A stretch of 64,000 nt of DNA from an uncultured Desulfovibrio sp. (GCF_944324525.1 NZ_CALUWS010000001.1:124001-188000), one strand, 5' to 3'. Numbered from the stretch's first letter, positions 42,261 through 51,299 are shown. Notes: generated by a model not told the origin, from the sequence alone. Program-made: numbers and translations.

Positions 42261-43489
42261 ACAGCGGGGAGGCTGCCTCCCGTCCCCTGCCGGAACGGCT
42301 GCGCCCGGACGGGCTGGATCTTTTTCTGGGACAACCGCACCTTGCGGCCAAGATCCGTTCCTTCATGCAGGCCCCGCGCCTGCCGAGCCTGCTTTTTTTC
42401 GGGCCGCCCGGCTGCGGCAAGTCCACCCTGGCCCTTCTGCTGGCACGGGCCAGCGGCAGGCGCTACCTGCGCATCAGCGCGCCGGAAGCGGGCTTGCAGC
42501 ATCTGCGGCGCTCGCTGGCCGGCGTGGAGGTGTTGGTGCTGGACGAGCTGCACCGCTTTTCCAAAGCCCAGCAGGATTTTTTCCTGCCGCTGCTGGAATC
42601 CGGCGAGCTGACCCTGCTGGCCAGCACCACGGAAAATCCCTCCTTCAGCGTGACGCGTCAGCTCCTTTCCCGCTTGCATGTGCTGCGCCTGCGTCCGCTG
42701 GGGCGGACGGAGCTCATGGAGCTCGCGCGGCGCGGCGCGGAATCCCTGCACATCACGCTGGAGGATCCCGCCCGGGAAGTGCTGGCGGCCGCGGCGGGCG
42801 GCGATGCCCGCACTCTGCTCAATCTGGTGGAATATGCGGCCGCCCTGCCGGAAGAGAGCCGGAAGGCCGAGCCGCTCAAGGCCGCCCTGCCGGAAATGCT
42901 GGCCCGGCATGACAAGGACGGCGACAATCATTATGAGCTGGCCTCGGCGCTCATCAAGTCCATCCGCGGCAGCGACGTGGACGCGGCGCTTTTTTATCTG
43001 GCCTGCCTGCTGGAGGGGGGCGAGGATCCCCGCTTCATCTGCCGCCGTCTCATCCTGTCGGCATCCGAGGATGTGGGGCTGGCCGACCCGCAGGCGCTGC
43101 CGCTGGCCGTGGCCTGTCAGCAGGCCGTGGAATTCGTGGGCATGCCCGAGGGCTTCATCCCGCTGGCGGAAACCGTCGTCTATCTGGCGCTTGCCCGCAA
43201 GAGCAACTCCAGCTACGCCGCCTATCTCAACGCCCAGCGTGAGGTGAAGCTCAACGGCGTACCGCCTGTGCCGCTGCATTTGCGCAACGCCACGACCCAG
43301 CTGCAGCGGGAATGGGGCTACGGCAAGGATTACAAATATCCGCACAATTACCCTGAAGGTTATGTGGAGCAGGCCTATCTGCCGGATGAGGTGCAGGGGC
43401 GGCGCTTCTACCAGCCCAAGGACTGCGGCGACGAGACGCGCCTGAGTCAGTGGTGGCGCAGGATACACAAAATTCACAAGGACGGCTGA
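42206..43489 (+). CDS. rarA: Replication-associated recombination protein A (RarA/MgsA)
   Basis: This ~427-residue AAA+ protein has PLPERLRPDGLDLFLGQPHL, Walker A FFGPPGCGKSTLALLL, Walker B-type VLVLDELHRFSKAQQDF, sensor LASTTENPSF, and the C-terminal tetramerisation region with SEDVGLADPQAL and YKYPHNYPEGYVEQ. It acts at stalled forks with SSB. The start is uncertain: TTG 42206, GTG 42224 and TTG 42256 are all in frame within the end of rsmE, and none has a clear ribosome-binding site. Confidence 0.93.
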   Translation: MSGDSLVGFAPHEQPSLLNSGEAASRPLPERLRPDGLDLFLGQPHLAAKIRSFMQAPRLPSLLFFGPPGCGKSTLALLLARASGRRYLRISAPEAGLQHLRRSLAGVEVLVLDELHRFSKAQQDFFLPLLESGELTLLASTTENPSFSVTRQLLSRLHVLRLRPLGRTELMELARRGAESLHITLEDPAREVLAAAAGGDARTLLNLVEYAAALPEESRKAEPLKAALPEMLARHDKDGDNHYELASALIKSIRGSDVDAALFYLACLLEGGEDPRFICRRLILSASEDVGLADPQALPLAVACQQAVEFVGMPEGFIPLAETVVYLALARKSNSSYAAYLNAQREVKLNGVPPVPLHLRNATTQLQREWGYGKDYKYPHNYPEGYVEQAYLPDEVQGRRFYQPKDCGDETRLSQWWRRIHKIHKDG

Positions 43490-43490
43490 C

Positions 43491-44330
43491 ATGAAAATGC
43501 CCATGCCCTTTGACGACAGTTTTTTTAGCCGCAAGTTCCTGACCGAGGACAGTTACCGCAGCCCTGCCCTGCCCGCGGCCCCCGCGCCGGGGCTGTTGCG
43601 TTCCTGCGGTTTTTATTATCGGCTTTTTCTGGGGCCTGTACGCTGGCTGTGCGCCAAAGCCGCCCGCGGCGAATGCACGGACGCGGCCTGGGTGCATGCC
43701 AGCGCCTGGGTGGCCGAACTCATGGAAGGGCTGGGCTGCCCCATCCATATAGACGGCATGCGGCACTTTGAGCGGCTGGAGGGGCCGTGCCTCTTTGTGG
43801 GCAACCATATGAGCACGCTGGAGACCTTCCTCCTCCCCAGCATCATTCGTCCGTTCCGGCCCGTGACCTTCGTGGTCAAGAAAAGTCTGACCACCATGCC
43901 CTTTTTCGGAGCGGTCATGCGCTCGCGCGACCCCATCGTCGTGGAGCGCGTCAATCCCCGTCAGGATTTGGCGGCGGTGCTGGAGGGCGGACAGCGCCTG
44001 CTGGAAAAGGGGATTTCCGTCATCGTCTTTCCGCAAAGCACACGGTCCAGGCAGTTCAGCGAAGAGCATTTCAATACCATCGGCATCAAGCTTGCGCGCA
44101 AGGCCGGCGTGCCCGTGGTGCCGCTGGCCCTCAAGACGGATGCCTGGGGCAAGGGGAAGCACGTCAAGGAGCTGGGCCCGGTGCGTCCCGGCATGCCGGT
44201 ACGTTTCGTCTTTGGCGAAGCCATGAACGTCAGCGGCAACGGCAAGGCGGAGCATGCCGCCATCTGCTCGTTCATCCGTGAGCATCTTGTTCGCTGGGAA
44301 GCGGAGGACGGGGTCAACGGCGCGGCATGA
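43491..44330 (+). CDS. Lysophospholipid acyltransferase family (PlsC-like) with variant motifs
   Basis: This 279-residue protein has the PlsC-like order: GNHMSTLETFLLPS at the H-x4-D block, KKSLTTMPFFGAVMRSRDPI, then VIVFPQSTRSRQF where FPEGTRS is usual, and VPVVPLALKTDAWG. The acid in the first motif is Glu instead of Asp, and Glu-Gly of FPEGTRS is Gln-Ser, so activity or substrate may differ from typical 1-acyl-glycerol-3-phosphate acyltransferases. It starts one base after rarA. A terminator follows. Confidence 0.85.
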   Translation: MKMPMPFDDSFFSRKFLTEDSYRSPALPAAPAPGLLRSCGFYYRLFLGPVRWLCAKAARGECTDAAWVHASAWVAELMEGLGCPIHIDGMRHFERLEGPCLFVGNHMSTLETFLLPSIIRPFRPVTFVVKKSLTTMPFFGAVMRSRDPIVVERVNPRQDLAAVLEGGQRLLEKGISVIVFPQSTRSRQFSEEHFNTIGIKLARKAGVPVVPLALKTDAWGKGKHVKELGPVRPGMPVRFVFGEAMNVSGNGKAEHAAICSFIREHLVRWEAEDGVNGAA

Positions 44331-44365
44331 GCACGGCCTGTCGGCTTTTCGCCCGGTGTTGGAAA

Positions 44366-44396
44366 AAAAGAGGGGACGTACGGCGTCCCCTCTTTT
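44366..44396 (+). terminator. Terminator after the PlsC-like gene
   Basis: A perfect stem AAAAGAGGGGACG / CGTCCCCTCTTTT has a five-base loop. Confidence 0.9.
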
Positions 44397-44428
44397 ATAT
44401 TTATATGTAGGCGCTGGCCGGCAGGGAC

Positions 44429-44560
44429 TAGAGCATTTCCCGTTTGAAACGCGCTGCGTTTCAAACCATACGGCCTGTCGTTTCGCGGAAAAAGCGCGGT
44501 TTTTCCGCTCACTTTGGGCCGGGCGGCGCTGTACCGCCGCCTCGCGTTTTGCCGTTGCCG
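44429..44560 (+). repeat. Dispersed repeat family B copy
   Basis: TAGAGCATTTCCC, palindrome GTTTGAAACGC...GCGTTTCAAAC, ATACGGCCTGTCG, GCGGAAAAAGCGCGGTTTTTCC, CTCACTTTGGGCCGGGCGGC and GCTGTACCGCCGCC follow the full family B order. It ends near GCGTTTTGCCG. The 158 bp to the next terminator hold no gene. Confidence 0.88.
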
Positions 44561-44718
44561 GACGGTGGAGCCATTTTTTGCTGGGAAGCGGCCCCGGCTT
44601 TTTTCTGCGGGACAAGTTTTTTTGATTTTTCCGGGCCGGGAGGAGAAATTCCTTGTACCGGGCGGGCCCCGTCAGGGAGATTTTTGTGGATCGGTCGGGA
44701 CGATCCTGTCCAGACAAC

Positions 44719-44751
44719 GAAAAAAGGGGTCATGCATTTGCATAACCCCTT
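44719..44751 (-). terminator. Terminator of tRNA-Pro
   Basis: On the minus strand AAGGGGTTATG / CATGACCCCTT (one mismatch) is followed by a T-run. It lies nine bases past the tRNA 3' end. Confidence 0.85.
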
Positions 44752-44759
44752 GATTTTTC

Positions 44760-44837
44760 TGGTCGGGATGGCGCGATTTGAACGCGCGGCCTCAGCGTCC
44801 CGAACGCTGCGCTCTAGCCAAACTGAGCCACATCCCG
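44760..44837 (-). tRNA. tRNA-Pro (CGG)
   Basis: The minus-strand cloverleaf has acceptor CGGGATG/CATCCCG, D-arm GCTCAGTTTGGCTAGAGC, anticodon stem-loop CAGCG-TTCGGGA-CGCTG with anticodon CGG, T-arm GCGCG-TTCAAAT-CGCGC, discriminator A and encoded CCA. It is 78 nt long. Confidence 0.96.
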
Positions 44838-44848
44838 TTGCGAAAAAG

Positions 44849-44877
44849 AACCTAGCCCAACGCGGGAAGAATTGCAA
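44849..44877 (-). promoter_or_regulatory. Promoter of tRNA-Pro
   Basis: Minus strand: TTGCAA (44877-44872), 17-bp spacer, TAGGTT (44854-44849), ending 11 bp before the mature 5' end. Confidence 0.65.
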
Positions 44878-44890
44878 GCCTTTTTTTCAT

Positions 44891-44919
44891 TTGTCAATTT
44901 TTTTTATCTGCGGTAGATT
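44891..44919 (+). promoter_or_regulatory. Promoter of the chemotaxis operon
   Basis: TTGTCA (44891-44896, 5 of 6), a 17-bp spacer and TAGATT (44914-44919) give an expected leader of ~37 bases before cheB. It lies back to back with the tRNA-Pro promoter. Confidence 0.65.
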
Positions 44920-44962
44920 TTTTTCGTTGAGCGATGAAATACTTTAGCTCTGGAGCTTTCCC

Positions 44963-46210
44963 GTGGTACGAGTTCTTGTCGTTGACGATTCTACGTTTAT
45001 GCGCAGCGCCATCGTGGCCCTGCTGGAAAAAGATCCCGAAATCACCGTCTGCGGTACCGCCAAGGACGGGCAGGACTGTTTGGCCAAGGTTGCCCAGCTG
45101 CAACCGGACATCATCACCCTGGATGTGGAAATGCCGCGTATGGACGGACTGGCGACACTCAAGGAACTGATGCGGACCAATCCCCTGCCCGTGCTCATGG
45201 TCAGCTCCCTGACGGCCGAGGGGGCGGAAACGACCCTCAAGGCTCTGGAATACGGGGCGCTTGATTTCATTGCCAAGGTGAGCGGGGCCGAGCAGGAAGA
45301 TTTCGGCGTCGAACTGCGCCACAAGGTCAAATCCATTGCCCGGCGCAAGGCTTTTCTCCGTCTGCGTTACACCAGGACCAGTCTTGAGTCCGGCCGCAGC
45401 TCTTCCCTCTCTTCCTCTGCCGGCAGCTCCGCCTCGTCCCTTGGCAGCAGCGCGGCGCGCCCCTCTTCCCTGTCTTCCGGTCTGGGCAGGACGTCCGGCA
45501 CGAGCAGCCTGACCAGCGGCGCTTCCGCCGCCTCGCGTCAGGGCGCGACCGCCCGCCCCACCCTGCGGACTTCCGCCACAGCGGCGGGCACGAGTGCCGC
45601 GACCCCGGCAGGCGGCATCATCCGGCCCTGCACCGGCACGCATGACATCGTGGTCATCGGCGTGTCCACCGGCGGGCCGCCGGTGGTGCAGAAGATCCTT
45701 TCCGCCCTGCCCGCCAATTTCCCCGCCTGCATCCTGGTGGCCCAGCATATGCCGGCGACCTTCACCGGCCCGTTCGCCAAGCGCCTCGACAGCGTTTGCC
45801 AGATCACGGTGACGGAGGCCGCCAACGGCGACAAAATCCAGAACGGGCATGCCTATGTCTGCCCCGGCGGCAAACATATCGGCATCCAGATGCGGGGGCC
45901 GCTGCCGGAAGTGCTGGTGACGACGGAACCTACTTCCGCGCTCTACAAGCCCAGCGTCAACGTGCTCATGGAGACGGCGGGCAACGGTCTGGGCCGGCGG
46001 GTGCTGGGCGTCATGCTGACCGGCATGGGGTCCGACGGCTGCGAGGGCGCCAAGGTGCTCAAGCAGAGAGGCGGCTACCTGATTGCCCAGAACGAGGCTT
46101 CCTGCGTCGTCTACGGCATGCCCAAGGCGGTCGTGGATGCGGGGCTGGCCGATCAGATTCTTGATGCCGATGATATCGCCAAGGCAATAATGGCCTGTGT
46201 AAAAGGTTAG
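44963..46210 (+). CDS. cheB: Chemotaxis methylesterase/deamidase CheB
   Basis: This 415-residue protein starts at GTG with GGAG seven bases upstream. The receiver domain (~1-120) has VLVVDDSTFMRSAI, the phosphoacceptor Asp in IITLDVEMPRMDG, and VSSLTAEGAETTLKALEYGA. A linker of ~80 residues rich in Ser, Gly, Thr and Ala follows. The methylesterase domain (~225-410) has GVSTGGPPVVQKIL (catalytic Ser), VAQHMPATFTGPFA (His) and VMLTGMGSDGCEG (Asp). It removes methyl groups from chemoreceptors. It is first in the cluster. Its linker composition is shared with cheR in the same operon. Confidence 0.95.
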   Translation: MVRVLVVDDSTFMRSAIVALLEKDPEITVCGTAKDGQDCLAKVAQLQPDIITLDVEMPRMDGLATLKELMRTNPLPVLMVSSLTAEGAETTLKALEYGALDFIAKVSGAEQEDFGVELRHKVKSIARRKAFLRLRYTRTSLESGRSSSLSSSAGSSASSLGSSAARPSSLSSGLGRTSGTSSLTSGASAASRQGATARPTLRTSATAAGTSAATPAGGIIRPCTGTHDIVVIGVSTGGPPVVQKILSALPANFPACILVAQHMPATFTGPFAKRLDSVCQITVTEAANGDKIQNGHAYVCPGGKHIGIQMRGPLPEVLVTTEPTSALYKPSVNVLMETAGNGLGRRVLGVMLTGMGSDGCEGAKVLKQRGGYLIAQNEASCVVYGMPKAVVDAGLADQILDADDIAKAIMACVKG

Positions 46211-46236
46211 TTGACCCCCTACTCAAGGACACCATC

Positions 46237-48171
46237 ATGCTCGACTCGTCTACCAATGTGCATCAGATACTGGAAAATCTTCAGAGCGAAGACAGTGACG
46301 CCATTCGCAGCGGCGCCTTTGCCGCGGGTGACGCAGGCCTTGAGGAGGCCCTCCCCTATCTGTGCAAACATCTGACCAGTGAAAATCTGGGCATACAGGA
46401 AGCGGCGGAGTACGCCCTGCGCAAGATCCGCGGCGCGCGTACCGTGGATGCCGTCCTGCCGCTGCTGCGCCATGACGATGCGCCCATCCGTAACGTGGCC
46501 ATGGATATCCTGCGCGAGATCGGCGTGGACAACATGCGCGCCCTGCGCGAGTGGCTGCATGACGAGGATCCGGATGTTCGTATTTTCGTGTCCGATATCC
46601 TGGGCTATACGCAGGATCATCTTGCCGTTCCCCTGCTGGGCGAAGTGCTGCTGCATGACCCGGAAGTCAACGTGCGCTATCAGGCGGCGGTGAGTCTGGG
46701 CGAGCTGGGTTTTCCCGAAGCGGTGGACTACCTGGCCAAGGCCATGATGGAAGATGAGGAATGGGTGCAGTTCGCCGTGGTGGAGGCCCTGAGCCGCATC
46801 AATGACGAGTCGACCATCCGGGCCCTTGTGCAGGTGCTGCCGGAGGTCTCGCCGCTGGTGTGCTCCGCCATCATCGACGCCATCGGCAGCGTGGGCGACC
46901 TCAAGACCATCCCGCTGCTGTTCAAGTCGCTGGAAAACGTCAGCGTGGCCCTGCGGCACAAGACCGTCAAGGCCATCGTCCAGATCCTCGGCGGGCAGTC
47001 CCTGTCGCTGCTGACGCCGAAGCTGCAGGAGCGCCTGCGCGTCTATCTGCTGGATGCCCTGACGGACAACGACGAAGATATTCTCATGGCCGCCCTGCAG
47101 GGCCTGAGCTTCATGGGGGATGGCGAAGCCTCACAGGCGGTCTTTGATCTGGCCTGCCGCCTGGACCCCGACCAGTCGCCCGAACTCTATGAGGCGACCA
47201 TCCGCGCCATCGCTTCCATCGGCTATAACGACGTCATCCGCGATGCGCTGACCAGCGGGGATGAGCTGCACATCATGATCGCCATGGAAGCCTGCCAGCT
47301 CATGGGGGATCACCGGCCAGTGGAGGTCATCAAAAGCATTTTCTGGGATCTGGGCAGCGAGCTGCAGCGTGCGGGCATGGCGGAGCTTTCCCAGTTGGGC
47401 ACGACGGAGGACATCCCCTTCTTCAAGGAAGTCGTCGCCCGCTGCGACGACCCGGAGATCCTCAAGAGCGCCCTTATCTTCTTCGGCAATCAGCACGGTT
47501 GCGAAGATGCCTGCACCGTGGCCTTCAGTCAGCTCGACCATCGCTATGTCGATGTGCAGGAAATGGCGCTTGAGGCCTGCATCAACCTGCACAGCCCCAT
47601 TCTCAATGAACGTTTCCGCGAGCGCATGAACAGCGACGACGACATGCAGCGCCTCATGGCCGTTTACGCCATGGGCCGCTACAGCGTGACGGAAAACCTC
47701 AGCGAGATCACCGATGCGCTGGAGGATCAGAGCCCGCGCGTGCGCCAGATGGCCGTGGAGGCCTTCCTCAATCTCGGCATAGAGGCGGAGCGTTACCTGC
47801 CGCGCATCATCCCCCGGCTCTTTGACGAAAACAAGGACGTCCGCGCCGCTGTCGTCAACCTTCTCGGCCAGATCGGCACGCCGTCCGTCATGCCGCATCT
47901 CATGACGGCCCTTAATGACGACAACGACTGGGTGCGCATCCGGGCCGTCGAGGCCCTGGGCCTCAACAAGGCCATCGATGCCGTGCCGACGCTGGCGTCC
48001 ATGCTGGAACATTCCAGCCCCATGCTCACCTTCAAGATCATTGAGGTGCTGGGCAAGATTGGCGGCAACGTCGCCTTCAGCGTGCTGTTGAGCATGATGG
48101 ATCATGAAGATCCTGAGATCCAGCACGCCGCCGCGGAAGCGGTCGCCGCCATTCAGGCTGAACAGGAGTAA
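46237..48171 (+). CDS. HEAT-repeat protein in the chemotaxis operon
   Basis: This 644-residue protein is built almost entirely of HEAT/PBS-lyase-type helical repeats (about 17 units). Typical units are VRYQAAVSLGELGFPEAVDY, VRQMAVEAFLNLGIEAERYL, VRAAVVNLLGQIGTPSVMPH and VRIRAVEALGLNKAIDAVPT. There is no signal peptide, membrane helix or catalytic motif. Such solenoids are protein scaffolds. Its position between cheB and cheR, with tight spacing to cheR, suggests an adaptor for the signalling array; this is inference. AAGGA precedes the ATG. Confidence 0.88.
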   Translation: MLDSSTNVHQILENLQSEDSDAIRSGAFAAGDAGLEEALPYLCKHLTSENLGIQEAAEYALRKIRGARTVDAVLPLLRHDDAPIRNVAMDILREIGVDNMRALREWLHDEDPDVRIFVSDILGYTQDHLAVPLLGEVLLHDPEVNVRYQAAVSLGELGFPEAVDYLAKAMMEDEEWVQFAVVEALSRINDESTIRALVQVLPEVSPLVCSAIIDAIGSVGDLKTIPLLFKSLENVSVALRHKTVKAIVQILGGQSLSLLTPKLQERLRVYLLDALTDNDEDILMAALQGLSFMGDGEASQAVFDLACRLDPDQSPELYEATIRAIASIGYNDVIRDALTSGDELHIMIAMEACQLMGDHRPVEVIKSIFWDLGSELQRAGMAELSQLGTTEDIPFFKEVVARCDDPEILKSALIFFGNQHGCEDACTVAFSQLDHRYVDVQEMALEACINLHSPILNERFRERMNSDDDMQRLMAVYAMGRYSVTENLSEITDALEDQSPRVRQMAVEAFLNLGIEAERYLPRIIPRLFDENKDVRAAVVNLLGQIGTPSVMPHLMTALNDDNDWVRIRAVEALGLNKAIDAVPTLASMLEHSSPMLTFKIIEVLGKIGGNVAFSVLLSMMDHEDPEIQHAAAEAVAAIQAEQE

Positions 48172-48175
48172 GATC

Positions 48176-49738
48176 ATGAGCCAGCAGCGTCCTTCTTTTT
48201 TAAGTGGTGACAGCAAGCTCTCGTCAGAGAAGGACAAGGATTCTTCCTTGCGCAAGCCTGCCGAGGCTCCCCGTCCGTTTACCTCTTTGCGTAGTACGGC
48301 GGGCACGAGCGGCAGCTCCCTTGGCTCGGGGCTGGGCGCCGGCTCCGCCCGGGCGGAGTCGCCGTTTCGTTCCGCATCGGGCAATCAGACAAGCGGCAGC
48401 TCTCTGGGGAGCGGTTCGCCGTTCTCTTCCGGACTGCGCAGCGGCACAGGCCTGGGGGGGGCGGCCGGTTCCGGCCAGACGGGCGGCCTTACGTCGGGGC
48501 TTTCCTCTTCCACACGTCCCTCGGCCTTTTCCCGTCCGGCGACATCCTCCGGAGCCGGGCTGGGGGCCGCGTCTTCCGGGGCTGGCACGACATCCTCGCC
48601 CTTCCGCTCTTCTCTGGGGCAGCAAGGCGGCGTCAGCGCCGCGGGGACCGGCACAAGCGGTCTGCGTTCTCCTCTGAGCAGCCTGAGCCGCCCCGGGCAG
48701 GACGCTTCGGCGCGCCCTGGGCTGACGCCGTCTTCTCCGTTCCGCCCGGCAGGTCAGACGACGCCCTCTTCCGCGCCTGCCTCGTCCTTCCGGACGCAGA
48801 GCGCGCTGGGCGGCCTGCGTACGCCCTCGCCCACCTCCGCCTTTCGGCCCGCGCCCGGCAGCGGCATGCAGGCCGGGTCGTCCACGCCCTTCCGTAAGGA
48901 TTTGCAGATAAGCGACGAGGAATTCCTGCAGTTGCGGGACTTCATCTATCAGGTCTGCGGCATCTTCATCGCCGAAAACCGCAAATACCTGGTGGAGAAC
49001 CGTCTTTCCAACCGCATCAAGGAACTGAACCTCAAATCCTACAGCGAGTATTACAATTTTCTCCGCTTCGACAACAGCCGCAAGGAAGAGCTCAACCGCC
49101 TTTTTGAAGTGGTGACGACCAACGAAACGAGCTTTTTCCGCAATCCGCCGCAGCTCAAGGTCTTTCAGGACTATGTGCTCAAGGAAGTCATCGACGAATG
49201 CCGCAGGACCGGGCGCAAGCGTCTGCGCATCTGGTCGGCCGGCTGCAGTACCGGCGAGGAGCCGTATACGCTGGCCATCATCCTGTATGAGGTGCTGAAG
49301 TCGGAGATTCGTTCGTGGGATATCAAGATCACGGCCAATGACCTTTCGGAAGCCGTGCTGGCAGCCGCCCGCCGCGGCATCTATAACGAGTATGCCTTGC
49401 GCACCACGCCGCCGGAGATCGTTTCCGCCTACTTCACCAAGGACGGCAACGTCTACAAGATCAAACCGGAGCTGAAGCAGCTGGTTTCCTTCGGTCAGAT
49501 CAATCTGAGCGACAAGGAGCAGCTGCGGCGTGTGGAGAAGTCGCAAATCGTCTTTTGCCGTAATGTCATCATTTATTTTGACGATGATATGAAGCGTAAG
49601 GTCATCAGCGCGTTCTACGACAATCTTGAGCCCAACGGCATGCTGCTCATCGGTCACTCCGAGTCCCTGCACAATATCAGCCGTGCGTTCAAGCCGGAGC
49701 ACCATACCGGAACCATTGTCTATCGCAAGATGAGCTGA
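48176..49738 (+). CDS. cheR: Chemotaxis receptor methyltransferase CheR with long N-terminal tail
   Basis: This 520-residue protein starts at an ATG after CAGGAG that overlaps the HEAT stop region. Residues ~1-245 are a disordered Ser/Gly/Thr/Pro/Arg-rich tail with repeated SGL/SSLG/PFRS-like phrases. CheR proper is ~245-520: an N-terminal helical domain (EEFLQLRDFIYQVCGIFIAE, NETSFFRN) and the SAM-binding domain (IWSAGCSTGEEPYTLAIIL, ITANDLSEAVL, VFCRNVIIYFD, LLIGHSESL). It methylates receptor glutamates. A tail of this length is unusual for CheR. Confidence 0.95.
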   Translation: MSQQRPSFLSGDSKLSSEKDKDSSLRKPAEAPRPFTSLRSTAGTSGSSLGSGLGAGSARAESPFRSASGNQTSGSSLGSGSPFSSGLRSGTGLGGAAGSGQTGGLTSGLSSSTRPSAFSRPATSSGAGLGAASSGAGTTSSPFRSSLGQQGGVSAAGTGTSGLRSPLSSLSRPGQDASARPGLTPSSPFRPAGQTTPSSAPASSFRTQSALGGLRTPSPTSAFRPAPGSGMQAGSSTPFRKDLQISDEEFLQLRDFIYQVCGIFIAENRKYLVENRLSNRIKELNLKSYSEYYNFLRFDNSRKEELNRLFEVVTTNETSFFRNPPQLKVFQDYVLKEVIDECRRTGRKRLRIWSAGCSTGEEPYTLAIILYEVLKSEIRSWDIKITANDLSEAVLAAARRGIYNEYALRTTPPEIVSAYFTKDGNVYKIKPELKQLVSFGQINLSDKEQLRRVEKSQIVFCRNVIIYFDDDMKRKVISAFYDNLEPNGMLLIGHSESLHNISRAFKPEHHTGTIVYRKMS

Positions 49739-49742
49739 GGTC

Positions 49743-50519
49743 ATGGCCGCCAGGATTCTTGCTGTTGCCAACCAGAAAGGCGGAGTGGGCAAGACGACGA
49801 CGTCGCTCAGCCTTGGCGGTGCGCTGGCGCGCAAGGGCAAGCGGGTGCTGGTGTTGGATCTGGATCCTCATGCCTGCGCCACGCTGCATGCGCGCCTGTA
49901 CCCCGAAACGGTCACCGTCAGCCTGTACGAACTTTTTGTCGCCAAAGAGAGCGAGTGGCCTGCCGTCTGGGAACAGCTCATCCACACACAGGCCATTTCA
50001 GGCATGGATATTGCGCCCGGCAGCATTCGCCTGAATGACCTTGAAGACGTCATGCACAACAGGACGTGCAAGGGTACGATTCTTGCACGTGCTGTGCGCA
50101 AGGTGCGCGACCGGTACGATTTTATCGTGCTGGACTGCCCGCCGCACATGTGTCTCATGCTCGTCAATGCCTTGCTGGCCAGCGATCTGCTGATCATCCC
50201 CATTCAGACGGATTTCCTGGCCCTGCACGGCCTGCGGCTGCTGTTCGACTCGCTGCATACGCTGAACAAGGTGTTGCCGTCGCCCATACGCTACCGGGCT
50301 GTGGCCACCATGTACGACAAGCGGGCCAAGGCCTGCATGCATGTGCTGGATCTGCTGCGCAAGAAGATGGACGGCGCCATTTTTGAGACGGTCATCGGCG
50401 TGGATACGCGGTTTCGTGAGGCCAGTGCCCTGGGCTGTACCATTTTTGATATTGATCCCAAGTCCCGTGGCGCATGCTCGTATGCCGACATGGCCGAGGA
50501 GGTGCTGAAGTTATGGTGA
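49743..50519 (+). CDS. ParA-family ATPase of the chemotaxis cluster
   Basis: This 258-residue protein has the deviant Walker A VANQKGGVGKTTTSLSL, VLVLDLDPHACATLH, and FIVLDCPPHMCLMLVNALLA. It resembles ParA/MinD ATPases rather than replicon ParA, and no parB or parS-like repeats are nearby. ParA proteins in other che clusters (ParC of Vibrio, PpfA of Rhodobacter) position chemoreceptor arrays in the cell, and that role is inferred here. It overlaps the downstream cheW-like gene by seven bases. Confidence 0.9.
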   Translation: MAARILAVANQKGGVGKTTTSLSLGGALARKGKRVLVLDLDPHACATLHARLYPETVTVSLYELFVAKESEWPAVWEQLIHTQAISGMDIAPGSIRLNDLEDVMHNRTCKGTILARAVRKVRDRYDFIVLDCPPHMCLMLVNALLASDLLIIPIQTDFLALHGLRLLFDSLHTLNKVLPSPIRYRAVATMYDKRAKACMHVLDLLRKKMDGAIFETVIGVDTRFREASALGCTIFDIDPKSRGACSYADMAEEVLKLW

Positions 50520-51271
50520 AAACTCCTGCTGAATATTTTGCCGACCTGGATCTGCACCTTTCCGGCAAGGACGCGGCCACCGCACCCCTTTCTCGTGCGG
50601 AGCAATCCTTTGTGGAAAAATATCTCGGGCCCGATGCCCTGGCAGGGATCCCTGTCATCACGGCGCCCGAATCGCTGATGCAGGGAGGGGCCGCTCTGGC
50701 GGCGGCTCCGGCGGCTATCTCTCCGGATTCCGCCACTGCGCAACCGCCGTCGGCCGGAGTCAGCAGGCCTGTCGTCGTCGAGGAGGAGCTTCCTTCCGTT
50801 GATGAGGCGGAAGAACAGCGCCGCCTGCTCTTCTCCGCTTCCGAGATCCAGCTTGTGTCCGTCCGCATCGCCGGCACATCCTTCCTGTTGCCCATCATGG
50901 CCATCAGCGAGGTCTTGCGATATATGCCGCTGGCGTTGCTGCCCCGTGCGCCGCGCCATGTGGCGGGCGTCATCAATCTTCGCGGACGGCTTACGCCGCT
51001 TGTCCATCTGTGCATGCTGGTCAGCAGTGACGCGTCGCCGCGTTACGCCGCGGACAGTCTTGTGGTGGTTTGCCCCTGCGGGGGCATCCAGATAGGACTT
51101 ATCATTGACAAAGTGGAAAATATTTATACCGTGCGGCAGCAGGAGCTCAACTGGAACCCCGAGACCCACTTCGGGGAAGCCGCGGAATGCCTCTATGCGC
51201 TTGCCCGCATAGGCGAGAACCTCTACGGCATACTGGCGCCGGAGCGTATCGGGCAGATCCTTTGCCGCTGA
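50513..51271 (+). CDS. cheW: CheW-domain protein with N-terminal extension
   Basis: This 252-residue protein starts at an ATG preceded by GAGGAGG and overlapping the ParA-like stop. Residues ~1-110 are a weakly structured Ala/Pro/Glu-rich extension. Residues ~115-250 form a CheW domain: LVSVRIAGTSFLLPIMAISE, LRYMPLALLPRAPRHVAGVI, NLRGRLTPLVHLCML and GLIIDKVENIYTV. CheW couples receptors to CheA. In some ParA-associated CheW proteins the extra N-terminus contacts ParA, which may apply here (inference). Confidence 0.9.
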   Translation: MVKTPAEYFADLDLHLSGKDAATAPLSRAEQSFVEKYLGPDALAGIPVITAPESLMQGGAALAAAPAAISPDSATAQPPSAGVSRPVVVEEELPSVDEAEEQRRLLFSASEIQLVSVRIAGTSFLLPIMAISEVLRYMPLALLPRAPRHVAGVINLRGRLTPLVHLCMLVSSDASPRYAADSLVVVCPCGGIQIGLIIDKVENIYTVRQQELNWNPETHFGEAAECLYALARIGENLYGILAPERIGQILCR

Positions 51272-51299
51272 CAGGAAAGCATCCAGCTATTCGGCAGAC

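Noticed and set aside
49743..50519. Plasmid or chromosome partition locus from the ParA-like gene
   Set aside because: There is no parB and no parS-like repeats; the gene is embedded in the chemotaxis cluster and overlaps cheW.
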